64,000 bases of DNA. Source: Streptomyces coacervatus. GTDB taxonomy: Bacteria > Actinomycetota > Actinomycetes > Streptomycetales > Streptomycetaceae. Below the pieces are notes generated by a model. It was not told the DNA's origin, ran no database searches, and saw nothing but the letters and a program-made list of their open reading frames with translations. A program made the translations under genes and the position numbers. Positions within the stretch are counted from its first letter, which is position 1, and each line of letters opens with the position of its first letter. The stretch lies in NCBI RefSeq assembly GCF_029223485.1, contig NZ_JARHTP010000004.1, positions 1 through 64,000 on the forward strand. The letters run 5' to 3'. This document shows positions 51,781 to 59,859 of this stretch, piece after piece.

Positions 51781-52635
51781 GTGCCGACACGTGCGACGAA
51801 GCTGAAGCTCCTGATCGGAGCGGCTGCAGTGCCCCTCACCCTGCCCCTGGCCCTGGTCTCACCCGCGTGGAGCAGCCCGAGCCCGCCGCCCGAACCGTCG
51901 ACGCTGTGCGCACCCGCGGGGATCCTGCGGGGCGCGCACGGACAGCGCGCCTCGATCAGCCTGTGCGCGGGCAGCGGCACTCCGACGATGGCGGTGTCGG
52001 CCCCGGCGACCTGCCGTGGCGGGGGGTCGGGCGACGGCGGCGCCTGTCTGACCTCGGGCACCTGGACCGCGCGGAAGGACGGTGTGACGGCCGTCTCCGG
52101 GAGGCTTCCCGGTTCCGGCGAGTACCCCGGTCCGGGGACTTACGAGGTGACGGCCGACGTCCATGTGAAGTCGGCGCCCGCCGGCGTGGACCTGCACGGC
52201 ACCGTCCGCGCCACACTGACCCTGACCGCGCCGAAGCCGCCCGCCACGCACCGCATCGAGGTCGACCGGAGCACGCTGCGGCGCGGCGCGGCGACCACGC
52301 TGACGTACCGGATCTTCCGCGACAGCGAGCAGGGGGACGGCAGCGCGCGTTTCGGGCTCATTGGAGAGGAGAGCTCGGGGGTGCGGCTGTCCACGAAGGA
52401 CGCCCGCTGCGTCAATCCGCTGACCGGCCGCTATCCCGCGACGACCAGGAACGCCTACGCCCTCGACTGCGCCGTCACCGACCTCCAGCCCGGTCACCCG
52501 GCCAAGGTCGTCGTCCGCGCCTCGGTCGGGTCCGCCTGCTCGACGGTCGTGTCGAAGCTGGGCTACTGGATGCCACAGGGACAGGCCCTGTACACCGGGG
52601 GGATGCTGGCGGGCCCGACGGTGGGCTGCGCCTGA
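51781..52635 (+). CDS. Secreted protein of unknown function
   Basis: The 284-residue protein has a signal peptide (about 1-31: TKLKLLIGAAAVPLTLPLALV then SPAWS) and an extracellular, strand-rich body with six Cys that may form disulfides. The segment TYEVTADVHVKSAPAGVDLHG and a second half (HRIEVDRSTLRRGAATTLTYRI) look like two Ig-like beta-sandwich domains. I do not recognise the family. GTG 51781 has GGAGG seven bases upstream. The gene stands alone. Confidence 0.75.
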   Translation: MPTRATKLKLLIGAAAVPLTLPLALVSPAWSSPSPPPEPSTLCAPAGILRGAHGQRASISLCAGSGTPTMAVSAPATCRGGGSGDGGACLTSGTWTARKDGVTAVSGRLPGSGEYPGPGTYEVTADVHVKSAPAGVDLHGTVRATLTLTAPKPPATHRIEVDRSTLRRGAATTLTYRIFRDSEQGDGSARFGLIGEESSGVRLSTKDARCVNPLTGRYPATTRNAYALDCAVTDLQPGHPAKVVVRASVGSACSTVVSKLGYWMPQGQALYTGGMLAGPTVGCA

Positions 52636-52729
52636 GCGCTCCGCTGGAAGTGCGGTGATGCTGTATCAATATGCGGCTCCGTCGCGGGTGCGGGCCGGTG
52701 GGGGCTGGTCGCACCCCGGGGCGGGCCGC
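52636..52729. repeat. Related intergenic repeat, diverged copy
   Basis: GCTCCGCTGGAAGTGCGGTG followed by ATATGCGGCTCCGTCGCGGG and GGGGCTGGTCGCACCCC shares pieces with the dispersed repeats, and with ACATGCGGCTCCGCCGCG at 25225. It lies in the gap between two convergent genes. Confidence 0.45.
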
Positions 52730-53260
52730 TCAGCGTTCCAGCAGGTCCAGCGCCCGCTCCCAGCCGAACTCCGGGCGCGAGCCGTCCTCTTCCGGCTCGC
52801 CGGAGTACGGCTCGCCGAACCGGACGCCCATCCCGCGCAGTCGTACGAGGCTGTCCTGATAGGCGGGGTGGGTGGCCAACGCGTCGGCCACACAAGGGAG
52901 TACGGCGACCGGGACGCCCAGGCCGTACGCCTCGCACAGGGTGGCCACCGCGAGGGTGTCGGCCAGCCCCGCCGCCCACTTGTTGACGGTGTTGAAGGTG
53001 GCGGGTGCGACCACGACGGCGTCGGGCGGCGGGAAGGGGCGCGGATCGCCGGGGGTACGCCAGGCGGAGCGGATGGGGCGGCCGGTCTGCGCCTCGACGG
53101 CGGCGGTGTCGAAGAAGCCGTTCATGGCGACCGGCGTGGCGATGACGCCGACCTCCCAGTCCCGCTCCTGCGCGGCGGTGATCAGCTTGCTGACGTCCGC
53201 GGCGATCCCGGCGGCGCACACGACGACGTAGAGGAAGGGTTTCTCGGCCTGTTCGGTCAC
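52730..53260 (-). CDS. Flavoprotein of the Dfp/HFCD family
   Basis: The 176-residue protein resembles the flavin-binding HFCD/phosphopantothenoylcysteine decarboxylase-like fold: LYVVVCAAGIAADVSKLI, DAVVVAPATFNTVNKWAAGLADTLA with the FMN-binding PATxNT-type motif. It probably decarboxylates or reduces a small molecule; the substrate is unknown. It follows the DUF1348 gene by nine bases and should be in its operon, under the twin TetR operators at 53.8 kb. Confidence 0.82.
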   Translation of the reverse strand: MTEQAEKPFLYVVVCAAGIAADVSKLITAAQERDWEVGVIATPVAMNGFFDTAAVEAQTGRPIRSAWRTPGDPRPFPPPDAVVVAPATFNTVNKWAAGLADTLAVATLCEAYGLGVPVAVLPCVADALATHPAYQDSLVRLRGMGVRFGEPYSGEPEEDGSRPEFGWERALDLLER

Positions 53261-53269
53261 CCGGGAACC

Positions 53270-53728
53270 CTACTCAAGCGGGAAGGACCGTCCCCGTTCG
53301 GCTTCGGGGCGCGGGCCGTGGATGCGGCGCTCCTTCTCCTCGATCGGCATGTCGTTGATGCTCGCCTCGCGCCGGGTCATCAGACCGTGTTCGTCGAACT
53401 CCCACAGCTCGTTGCCGTAGGAGCGCCACCACTGGCCGTCGGCGTTGCGGCACTCGTACTGGAAGCGGACGGCGATGCGGTTGCCGTCGAAGGCCCACAG
53501 GTCCTTGCGCAGGGCGTAGTCGTGCTCGCGTGCCCACTTGGCGGTCAGGAAGTCCACGATCTCGGCGCGGCCGGTGACGAAGATGCCGCGGTTGCGCCAG
53601 ACCGAGTCCTCGGAGTAGGCGAGCGCCACCTTGTGCGGGTCCCGGGTGTTCCAGGCGTCCTCGGCGGCCTGGACCTTCTGCGCGGCGGTCTCGCGGGTGA
53701 ACGGGGGCAGGGGCGGGCGGTCGGCCAT
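53270..53728 (-). CDS. NTF2-like DUF1348 protein
   Basis: The 152-residue protein has the NTF2/SnoaL fold of the DUF1348 family: [71 protein letters not shown]. The fold forms a ligand pocket, but no catalytic role is known. It is divergent from a TetR gene, with two 16-bp palindromes between, so it is likely repressed by that regulator. Confidence 0.85.
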   Translation of the reverse strand: MADRPPLPPFTRETAAQKVQAAEDAWNTRDPHKVALAYSEDSVWRNRGIFVTGRAEIVDFLTAKWAREHDYALRKDLWAFDGNRIAVRFQYECRNADGQWWRSYGNELWEFDEHGLMTRREASINDMPIEEKERRIHGPRPEAERGRSFPLE

Positions 53729-53761
53729 GGTTCCTCCTCGGCAGGCGGACGGACAGACGTG

Positions 53762-53777
53762 GAGAACGAGCGTTCTC
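53762..53777. promoter_or_regulatory. TetR operator 1
   Basis: GAGAACG-AG-CGTTCTC, flanked by G and C so that 18 bases are palindromic. It is the inverse of operator 2 and lies 34 bases upstream of the DUF1348 start. Confidence 0.75.
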
Positions 53778-53796
53778 CGCAGGGCTGCTACCGTAG

Positions 53797-53812
53797 GAGA
53801 ACGCTCGTTCTC
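53797..53812. promoter_or_regulatory. TetR operator 2
   Basis: GAGAACG-CT-CGTTCTC, the inverse of operator 1 in its two central bases. It lies 40 bases before the TetR start. The centres of the two sites are 35 bases apart, so both divergent promoters can be controlled. Confidence 0.75.
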
Positions 53813-53851
53813 GCGTCAAGCGGGGCTCGTCGAGGAGAGGTCGTACGCCGC

Positions 53852-54412
53852 ATGCCCGTCATGGACACCGCAGTCGCCAGGGAGCAGGCGCTGGACGCCG
53901 CCGAGGAGCTGTTCTACGGGCGGGGCATCCAGTCCGTCGGCATGGACGACATCCGCGGCGCCTCGGGGGTCTCGCTCAAGCGGCTCTATCAGCTCTTCCC
54001 GGCGAAGGAGCAGCTGGTGGAGGCGTATCTGGAGCGCCGCGACGTGCGCTGGCGCGGCCGGCTCGCCGAGTTCGTGGAACGGCAGGAGGGACCCGAGGAG
54101 CGGATCCTGGCGGTCTTCGACTGGCTGCAGGCGTGGTTCGGCGAGGACGGGTTCCGTGGGTGCGCGTGGATAAATTCCTACGGCGAGCTGGGCGCCACGT
54201 CGGCCCGGGTGGCGGACCGAGTGCGGGCGCACAAGCGGGCGTTCCGGGAGTATCTGGCCGGGCTCGTGGCGGACGCGGGGCTGCCCGGCGCCCTGGCCGG
54301 GCAGCTGTTCCTGCTGGCCGAGGGCGCCATGGTCACCGCCGGAATCACCCAGAGCACGGAGCCCGCCGGGGAGGCGCGCGAGGCGGCATGGCTGCTGCTG
54401 CGGGCCTGCTGA
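53852..54412 (+). CDS. TetR-family regulator
   Basis: The 186-residue protein has a TetR N-terminal helix-turn-helix (about 8-58; ALDAAEELFYGRGIQSVGMDDI, GVSLKRLYQLFPAKEQLVEAYL) and a variable C-terminal ligand domain. It should repress the DUF1348-flavoprotein operon and itself through twin 16-bp palindromes. GAGGAGAGG precedes the ATG by 11 bases. It is convergent with the ferredoxin gene, three bases apart. Confidence 0.9.
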   Translation: MPVMDTAVAREQALDAAEELFYGRGIQSVGMDDIRGASGVSLKRLYQLFPAKEQLVEAYLERRDVRWRGRLAEFVERQEGPEERILAVFDWLQAWFGEDGFRGCAWINSYGELGATSARVADRVRAHKRAFREYLAGLVADAGLPGALAGQLFLLAEGAMVTAGITQSTEPAGEAREAAWLLLRAC

Positions 54413-54415
54413 GCC

Positions 54416-54622
54416 TCAGCCCTCGGACACGGTGATGGCGCTCACCGGGCAGGCCCGGGCCGCCTCCCGCACCATCGGGTCGCCGGCGCCGTCCTCCCGG
54501 CCCGGCAGCAGCGCGCTGAATCCGTCGTCGTCCTGGGTGAACACGCCCGGGGCGGCCAGGGCGCACTGGCCCGCGCCGATACAGACGTCCTTGTCGATCT
54601 CGATGTGCATGTCGGTGTGCAT
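54416..54622 (-). CDS. 3Fe-4S ferredoxin for the P450
   Basis: The 68-residue protein has the cluster ligands CIGAGQC and the distal CP in RACPVSAITV, the pattern of actinobacterial [3Fe-4S] ferredoxins that feed electrons to cytochrome P450. It lies 12 bases downstream of a P450 gene on the same strand, which is the usual P450-ferredoxin order. Confidence 0.92.
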   Translation of the reverse strand: MHTDMHIEIDKDVCIGAGQCALAAPGVFTQDDDGFSALLPGREDGAGDPMVREAARACPVSAITVSEG

Positions 54623-54634
54623 GGCCTGAGCCTC

Positions 54635-55834
54635 TTACCAGGTCACGGGGAGTTCCAGCATCCCCTGGATCGTGTCGCCGGGCTTGAAGGGGATCTCGTC
54701 CGCCGGGGCGGCGAGACGGAGCGTCGGCAGCCGGTCGAAGAGGGTGTGCAGGGCGATCTCCAGCTCGGCGCGGGCCAGATTCTGGCCGAGGCACTGGTGG
54801 ATACCGAAGCCGAACGCGACGTGATGGCGGGCGGACCGATGCAAGTCGAGGGTGTCGGGGGCCGGGTAGACGTCCTCGTCGCGGTTGATGACCGAGGTCG
54901 CGAAGACCACGCCGTCGCCCGCCCGGATCGTCGTGCCGCCCGCCTCGATGTCCTCGGTGGCCCTGCGCAGCAGCCCGTCCGCGATCGACAGCATGCGCAT
55001 CAACTCCTCGACGGCGCCGGGCAGGAGTTCCGCGTTGCCGCGCAGCTCGGCCAGTTGCTCCGGGTGCTGGAGGAGGGTGAAGGTGCCCAGGGAGATCATG
55101 TTGGCGGTGGTCTCGTGACCGGCGACCAGCAGGATGGTCGCGAACGAGATGACCTCCTGGCGGTCCAGCTGCCCCTCGCGCAGCTGCTGGTGGACGAGTT
55201 CGTCCAGCACACCGTCGCCGGGCTCCGGCTGCTTCAGCTTGGTGTCGATCAACTCCTCGAAGTACGCGTCCAGTTGGTTGCGCGCGTCCTGCACGTCCTC
55301 GACCTTCGGGCCGCGCAGCAGCCGGCGCGACTGCCCCTCGAAGAACTCGTGGTCGGCATACGGGACGCCGAGCAGTGCGCAGATCACCATCGACGGCACG
55401 GGCAGTGCGAAGGCGCTCACCAGCTCGCCGGGCGGCCCCTGCGCGATCATCGCGTCGAGCCGTTCGTCCACGATCCGCTGGATCCGGGGGCGCAGTTCGA
55501 CGGCGCGCCGGAGGGTGAAGCTGGGGACCATCATCCGCCGCTGTGTGCGGTGTTTCGGATCGTCGACGCCGAGCAGCGCGACCCTCCGGTCCTTCACCGC
55601 GGCGAACCGCTCGGTGGGGGCCGGGAAGTCGGGATGGTTGCGGTCGGTCGACAGGCGCTGGTCGGCGAGCAGCTCGCGGGCGAGGGCGTGCCCGGTGACG
55701 AGCCAGGCCGGACGGCCGTCGTAGAGCGTGATCCGGGTCAGCGGGCGGTTTGCGCGCAGCGGATCGTAGGCGGTTGGCGGGTGGTAGGGACAGGTCCGGT
55801 CCTGGGGGAACGCGACAGGTTCGGTTTCCGTCAT
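54635..55834 (-). CDS. Cytochrome P450
   Basis: The 399-residue soluble P450 has the I-helix LLVAGHETTANMISLG, the ExxR pair in AVEELMRMLS/R, and the haem loop FGFGIHQCLGQNLARAELEI with the Cys ligand. It resembles CYP105-type bacterial P450s and should hydroxylate a small molecule with the ferredoxin encoded just after it. ATG 55834 is supported by GAGG six bases upstream; the in-frame start at 56206 would add an unlikely N-terminus. Confidence 0.92.
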   Translation of the reverse strand: MTETEPVAFPQDRTCPYHPPTAYDPLRANRPLTRITLYDGRPAWLVTGHALARELLADQRLSTDRNHPDFPAPTERFAAVKDRRVALLGVDDPKHRTQRRMMVPSFTLRRAVELRPRIQRIVDERLDAMIAQGPPGELVSAFALPVPSMVICALLGVPYADHEFFEGQSRRLLRGPKVEDVQDARNQLDAYFEELIDTKLKQPEPGDGVLDELVHQQLREGQLDRQEVISFATILLVAGHETTANMISLGTFTLLQHPEQLAELRGNAELLPGAVEELMRMLSIADGLLRRATEDIEAGGTTIRAGDGVVFATSVINRDEDVYPAPDTLDLHRSARHHVAFGFGIHQCLGQNLARAELEIALHTLFDRLPTLRLAAPADEIPFKPGDTIQGMLELPVTW

Positions 55835-56247
55835 GGAAGACCTCGCAGACGAAGAGTGCGTCGTGCAGATCTTCATTAGATGCCCGGGGCACCTATGGGG
55901 CACCGTGAAGTTCGGCCAGATCGGGGGCGCGGGCAATCTGGCCGGGGATGCTCGCTCGTGCATCTGAATTCGGCCGGGCGGGCAGTCGGCCGCCGCAGGA
56001 CCCCTGCGCCGGGCTGATCCGGCAGACATGCCCGGCAGCCGCCGAGTGGCGTGATCACGACGTCGGCCGTGCGGGCGGTGGCCCGATTGGAGCCACCGCC
56101 CGAGTGGTCGGTCTGCCGGATCCCGCCACGCCCGCGGCATGATCGTGAACGGGGCCGAGGGGCGGTGCGGTATGGATGATTCCTGCGCGCACCGGTGTTG
56201 AAGCACGGTGCCAGTCAGCCGTAGGACTCGACGATGGGACGGATGCC
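55835..56247. promoter_or_regulatory. Divergent region with palindrome and hairpin
   Basis: About 410 bases without a gene between the P450 and the deazaflavin-type reductase. It holds a perfect palindrome CGTGATCACG (56050-56059) and an 11-bp stem CGGGCGGTGGC/GCCACCGCCCG with a 9-base loop (56072-56102). Either may be a regulator site; the hairpin may be a terminator for an unseen transcript. Confidence 0.45.
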
Positions 56248-56700
56248 ATGCCTCTTGAGGGCGAGTACGAACCGAGCCCGACGCAGTGGGTGCGCGAGCA
56301 GGTGGAGCTGTACGAGAGCTCCGGCGGTACGAAGGGAACGACGCTGCGGGACACCGGCCTGCCCGTCATCCTGCTCACGACGCGCGGCGTGAAGAGCGGC
56401 AAGATCCGCAAGACGCCGCTGATGCGCGTCGAGCACGAGGGGCAGTACGCCCTCGTCGCCTCGCAGGGCGGCGCGCCCAAGCACCCGGTCTGGTACCACA
56501 ACCTCAAGGGAGATCCCCGTGTGGAGCTCCAGGACGGGCCGGCGAAGCAGGACATGACGGCCCGCGAGGTCACCGGCGCCGAGAAGGCCGCTTGGTGGGA
56601 GCGTGCCGTGGCTGCGTATCCGCCGTACGCCGACTACCAGAAGAGGACGGACCGGCAGATCCCGGTGTTCGTGCTGGAACCTGCCGGCGCGGGGCAGTGA
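56248..56700 (+). CDS. Deazaflavin (F420)-dependent nitroreductase family protein
   Basis: The 150-residue protein matches the DDN-like family: [43 protein letters not shown], with the conserved loop before WYHNL that binds F420. Such enzymes reduce nitro or enone substrates with reduced F420. ATG 56248 is preceded by GGGACGG; an upstream ATG at 56176 is less likely. It is a single gene. Confidence 0.88.
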   Translation: MPLEGEYEPSPTQWVREQVELYESSGGTKGTTLRDTGLPVILLTTRGVKSGKIRKTPLMRVEHEGQYALVASQGGAPKHPVWYHNLKGDPRVELQDGPAKQDMTAREVTGAEKAAWWERAVAAYPPYADYQKRTDRQIPVFVLEPAGAGQ

Positions 56701-56760
56701 GCAGGAGCCGGGGGGACCGGCTCTGAACCGGGCTGGAAAAAATCTTCGATTGAGGACGCA

Positions 56761-56793
56761 TGAACCGGATTCCGCCGGGCACCCGTGCGTAAG
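56761..56793 (+). CDS. Ten-codon leader ORF before a terminator (possible)
   Basis: ATG at 56761 follows TTGAGGACGC and encodes MNRIPPGTRA, then TAA. A strong terminator begins immediately after the stop. This looks like a tiny leader peptide-terminator unit or a small RNA with a fortuitous ORF. An A-rich stretch (GGAAAAAATC) lies upstream. Downstream is a DUF4235 gene. No function can be assigned. Confidence 0.3.
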
Positions 56794-56827
56794 GCCCCGC
56801 CGCGCTCCCCCGTCGCGGCGGGGCTTT
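56794..56827 (+). terminator. Strong terminator with T-run
   Basis: GCCCCGCCGCG and its complement form an 11-bp stem with a 9-base loop, followed by TTT. It ends the reductase transcript or the tiny leader unit. Confidence 0.85.
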
Positions 56828-56970
56828 CTCGTGCCTCCCAAGCCGATCGCGAGCCGCGACGGGGCACCCGGCCTCTACCGGAAGCCCGGCTTCGGTGACA
56901 CCGTCGAGCTCGCCATCACCGCCACGAGGATGCTGCGCCCGGGCGGCCCTGACCGACGGAGGAGACAGCC

Positions 56971-57279
56971 GTGGCGAAGACGAAGAAGAGGAAACTGAAG
57001 CTGCCCCTCGCCTACAAGCCCCTGGGGTTCGCCATGAGCTGGGCCAGCGGGGCCATTGCCGGGTTCGCCTTCCGCAAGACATGGATGGCGTTGCGGCACG
57101 AGGAGGACGCGCCCGACGCCCTGGACCAGGAGCGCGGCTGGGGAGAGATCCTGCTCGCCGCGGCGGTGCAGGGCGCCCTGTTCGCCGTGGTGCGCAGTGC
57201 GGTGGACCGCACGGGTGCGAAGGCCATCGAGCGGTCGACCGGTGTCTGGCCGGCCAGCGACAAGGGTGACCGGGACTAG
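56971..57279 (+). CDS. DUF4235 small membrane protein
   Basis: The 102-residue protein has two membrane helices (about 20-40, PLGFAMSWASGAIAGFAF, and 60-80, LLAAAVQGALFAVVRSAV) and a basic N-terminus. It matches DUF4235, a small actinobacterial membrane family without known function. GTG 56971 is preceded by GGAGGAG. It ends in dispersed repeat copy 4. Confidence 0.85.
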   Translation: MAKTKKRKLKLPLAYKPLGFAMSWASGAIAGFAFRKTWMALRHEEDAPDALDQERGWGEILLAAAVQGALFAVVRSAVDRTGAKAIERSTGVWPASDKGDRD

Positions 57280-57289
57280 ACGCTCCTCG

Positions 57290-57392
57290 GGCTGTGCGGC
57301 GATGTCCGTCGTTCGTCTGCGGCGCCATCGTGGCTGGTCGCGCCCCGCGGCGGAGCCGCTTGTCGACACAGCCCCGCGCCCCTTCAGGGCGC
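57290..57392 (+). repeat. Dispersed intergenic repeat, copy 4, with insertion
   Basis: GATGTCCGTC ... TGCGGCGCCATCGTGGCTGG matches copies 1 and 3, then ~29 bases with CCGCGGCGGAGCCGCTTGTC replace the usual CAGTT, and GCGCCC-CTTCA-GGGCGC (57376-57392) gives the terminal hairpin. The insert is itself similar to another repeat piece seen at 25225 and 52675. It lies between convergent genes. Confidence 0.75.
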
Positions 57393-57471
57393 TGCCGAAC
57401 CGCCGCGGACTTCGCAGAAGGAGTGGCCTGCCGGGTCTGCGTAGCCGCGTTCCTCGAAGGGGCCGGGGCGG

Positions 57472-58191
57472 TCAGGCCTCTCGCCGCTCCCGGATTTCGG
57501 CCAGCCGTGCCGCCGCCGCGCTGAGCAGCAGGTCCAGCGCGGCCGGATAGGAGCTGTGCGGCATGTCGGCCACGAGGTGGCGGGCCGTGGCGGCGATGTG
57601 CGGGTGGGTGTCGGCGGGCAGCCGGGCGTAGGTCGCCCGCCATACGGCCGTCTCCGCCTCCCGGGCGGCCTTCGGCAGCGCGACGCTCGCCGAGTCGAGG
57701 GCACCGAAGGCAAGGGCCTGGTCGACGTAGGCGTGATAGATCCGCACCGCCTCGGCGCCGGGGAAGCCGGCGTCCCGCAGCACCCCGAGGATGGTCTCGA
57801 CGGCCTGGATCTCGTACACCCGCCCGGTCACCCGGTACGAGCTCAGGACGGCCGCCCGGGGATGGGCCAGAGCACCCGCATGCATGCGCAGGCCGAGATC
57901 GCGCAGGTCGGCGCGCCAGTCGCCGGTGGGGCACCAGGTGCGCAGCGTACGGCCGATGAGCTCGTCGGTGACGGCGAGCATCAGATCGTCGGTGTGCCGG
58001 AAGTAGCGGTACAGCGAGCTCGGGTCGGCACCGAGGGCGCGGCCGAGGCGGCGGACGGACAGCGCCTCTGCGCCGTGTTCCTCGATCAGCCGCAGCGCCG
58101 TGGCGACGATCAGCTCCTCGGAGAGGACGACGCCCTGCTTGGTGGGGCGTCTGCGCTGCCGGGCGGCGGGCGGGACGACGCGCTCGCTCAT
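57472..58191 (-). CDS. TetR-family regulator
   Basis: The 239-residue protein has a TetR helix-turn-helix (about 23-70; IVATALRLIEEHGAEALSVRRL, LGADPSSLYRYFRHTDDLMLAV) and a larger C-terminal domain. It is divergent from an APC permease-amidohydrolase operon, 140 bases apart, and CAACA-C-TGTTG (58244-58254) in between is a candidate operator. It would thus control uptake and breakdown of an amino acid- or amine-like compound. Confidence 0.88.
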   Translation of the reverse strand: MSERVVPPAARQRRRPTKQGVVLSEELIVATALRLIEEHGAEALSVRRLGRALGADPSSLYRYFRHTDDLMLAVTDELIGRTLRTWCPTGDWRADLRDLGLRMHAGALAHPRAAVLSSYRVTGRVYEIQAVETILGVLRDAGFPGAEAVRIYHAYVDQALAFGALDSASVALPKAAREAETAVWRATYARLPADTHPHIAATARHLVADMPHSSYPAALDLLLSAAAARLAEIRERREA

Positions 58192-58243
58192 GGACTGCCT
58201 CCCTCGGGCCGGTGGTCCTCATGTGCTGCCCGGCAGCTTATGA

Positions 58244-58254
58244 CAACACTGTTG
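58244..58254. promoter_or_regulatory. Candidate TetR operator
   Basis: CAACA-C-TGTTG is a perfect 5-bp inverted repeat around one base. It lies in the AT-rich part of the divergent region between TetR and the APC permease, flanked by CTTAT and ATAAG. Confidence 0.45.
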
Positions 58255-58331
58255 ACCTGATAAGTCCCCGGGCAGTTTCATGTGCGGTCACCGGGCCGAT
58301 CAGGCCCCCCGGTGCGAGCGGAGACCCAGCC

Positions 58332-59849
58332 ATGTCCGACCTCCCCTTCGGTGCAGACCCACCTGCGCGGCCCGCGCTGCGCAAGTCCCTCGGCGTCCTG
58401 GACGGCATCGCCATCGCCGCGTCCAGCACGGCCGCGACCACCAGCATCGGCATCGGCCTCGGCGTGACGGCCGGGGTCGTCGGGCTGCATCTCCCGGCGA
58501 TCATGCTGCTGGCGTTCCTGCCGATCCTCGGCATCGCGGGCGCCTTCTCCCGGCTGAACCGGGTGGAGCCGAACGCGGGCAACGGCTATGTCTGGGTGGG
58601 CCGTTCGCTCAGCCCGTGGCTCGGTTTCATGGTCGGCTGGGTGAACATCGTGGCGACCCTGGCGTTCCTCGCGTACACGACCGCGGTCACCGGATCGGCG
58701 CTGATCCAGCTCGCCGGGGAGGCCGGGCTGCACCGGGTGGCCGGGCTCTCCCTGGACCCGGGTTCGACGGCGCAGACGACCGTGGTCGGCATCGTCGTCC
58801 TGATCGCGGTCACGCTCACCGCCGTCACCGGCGTCCGGACCGCGGCGCGGCTGCAGACCGGGCTGTTGGTCTTCGAGTACGTCGTCCTGCTCGGGTTCTG
58901 CGGATACGGCATCGTCCACGGCCCGCACGCCTTCAGCCTGAGCTGGTTCGACCCGTTCGCGATCCCGTCGGCGTCGGCGCTCGCCCAGGGGATGCTGCTG
59001 TCGGTGTTCTGCTATTGGGGCTTCGAGGCCGCGTTCAGCGTCAACGAGGAGGTGCGCGACCCGCGGGACGCCTCCCGTGCCGGGATCATCACGTTGCTCA
59101 CCATGCTGGCGCTCTTCCTGATCGGCTCGGTCGCCTTCCAACGGGTCCTGTCCGAGCCGGAGTTGGCCGGGCACGGCGCCCAGGGACTGGCTTACTTCGG
59201 CGACCGGCTGGCGTCCCAGCCATTGGCCGCACTCCCCCTCGTGGCGCTGATGTTCTCGGCGGTCGCCTCGCTGCAGGCCGGGGTCATTCCGACGGCCCGG
59301 GCGATGTTCGCGATGAGCCGGGACCGTACCCTCGGGCCGGTGTGGTCCAAGGTCAGCTCCCGGTACGGGACTCCGGCCGCCGGGACGCTGCTGATCGGCG
59401 CGCTCGCGACGGTGATCGCGGCACTGGCCCTGGTCATTCCGCGGCTCGCGGACATGATCATGGCGACGGTGAGCGCCGTGGGCATCGTGGTCGCCCTGTC
59501 CTACGCCCTCACGGCCCTCGCTGCGGCCGTACGCTTCCGCTCGCTGCTGCGCGAGGACTGGCGGCAGGGCGTCCGGGCGGTGGTGCTGCCCGCACTGAGC
59601 TCCGTGGCGCTGCTCGGCCTCGGCGGATATCTCGGGTGGTCGTTCTACTCCTCCACCGACCATTTCGAACTCAGCGCGAACAACGGCTGGTTCCTGCTGT
59701 CGACTCCTCTGGTGATGATCGCGTCGGGCTTCGTGGCCGCAGCGTGGGCCAGGTGGGTGCGCAGGTCGCCGTACTTCCGCACGGGCGACGGCACCGACGC
59801 CGACGCCCCGCACCTGCTCCCGGCAGCTCACCGGGAAACTGCTCACTAG
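58332..59849 (+). CDS. APC-family amino acid/amine permease
   Basis: The 505-residue protein has about 12 helices and APC features: IAIAASSTAATTSIGIGLGVTAGVVG in helix 1, NRVEPNAGNGYVWVGRSLSPWLGFMVGW and GFEAAFSVNEEVRDPRDAS (the conserved E in the helix 6 region). It would import an amino acid or amine. ATG 58332 has GGAG eight bases upstream. The amidohydrolase begins 10 bases after its stop, so the two form an operon. Confidence 0.88.
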   Translation: MSDLPFGADPPARPALRKSLGVLDGIAIAASSTAATTSIGIGLGVTAGVVGLHLPAIMLLAFLPILGIAGAFSRLNRVEPNAGNGYVWVGRSLSPWLGFMVGWVNIVATLAFLAYTTAVTGSALIQLAGEAGLHRVAGLSLDPGSTAQTTVVGIVVLIAVTLTAVTGVRTAARLQTGLLVFEYVVLLGFCGYGIVHGPHAFSLSWFDPFAIPSASALAQGMLLSVFCYWGFEAAFSVNEEVRDPRDASRAGIITLLTMLALFLIGSVAFQRVLSEPELAGHGAQGLAYFGDRLASQPLAALPLVALMFSAVASLQAGVIPTARAMFAMSRDRTLGPVWSKVSSRYGTPAAGTLLIGALATVIAALALVIPRLADMIMATVSAVGIVVALSYALTALAAAVRFRSLLREDWRQGVRAVVLPALSSVALLGLGGYLGWSFYSSTDHFELSANNGWFLLSTPLVMIASGFVAAAWARWVRRSPYFRTGDGTDADAPHLLPAAHRETAH

Positions 59850-59859
59850 GTAAGGGAAC

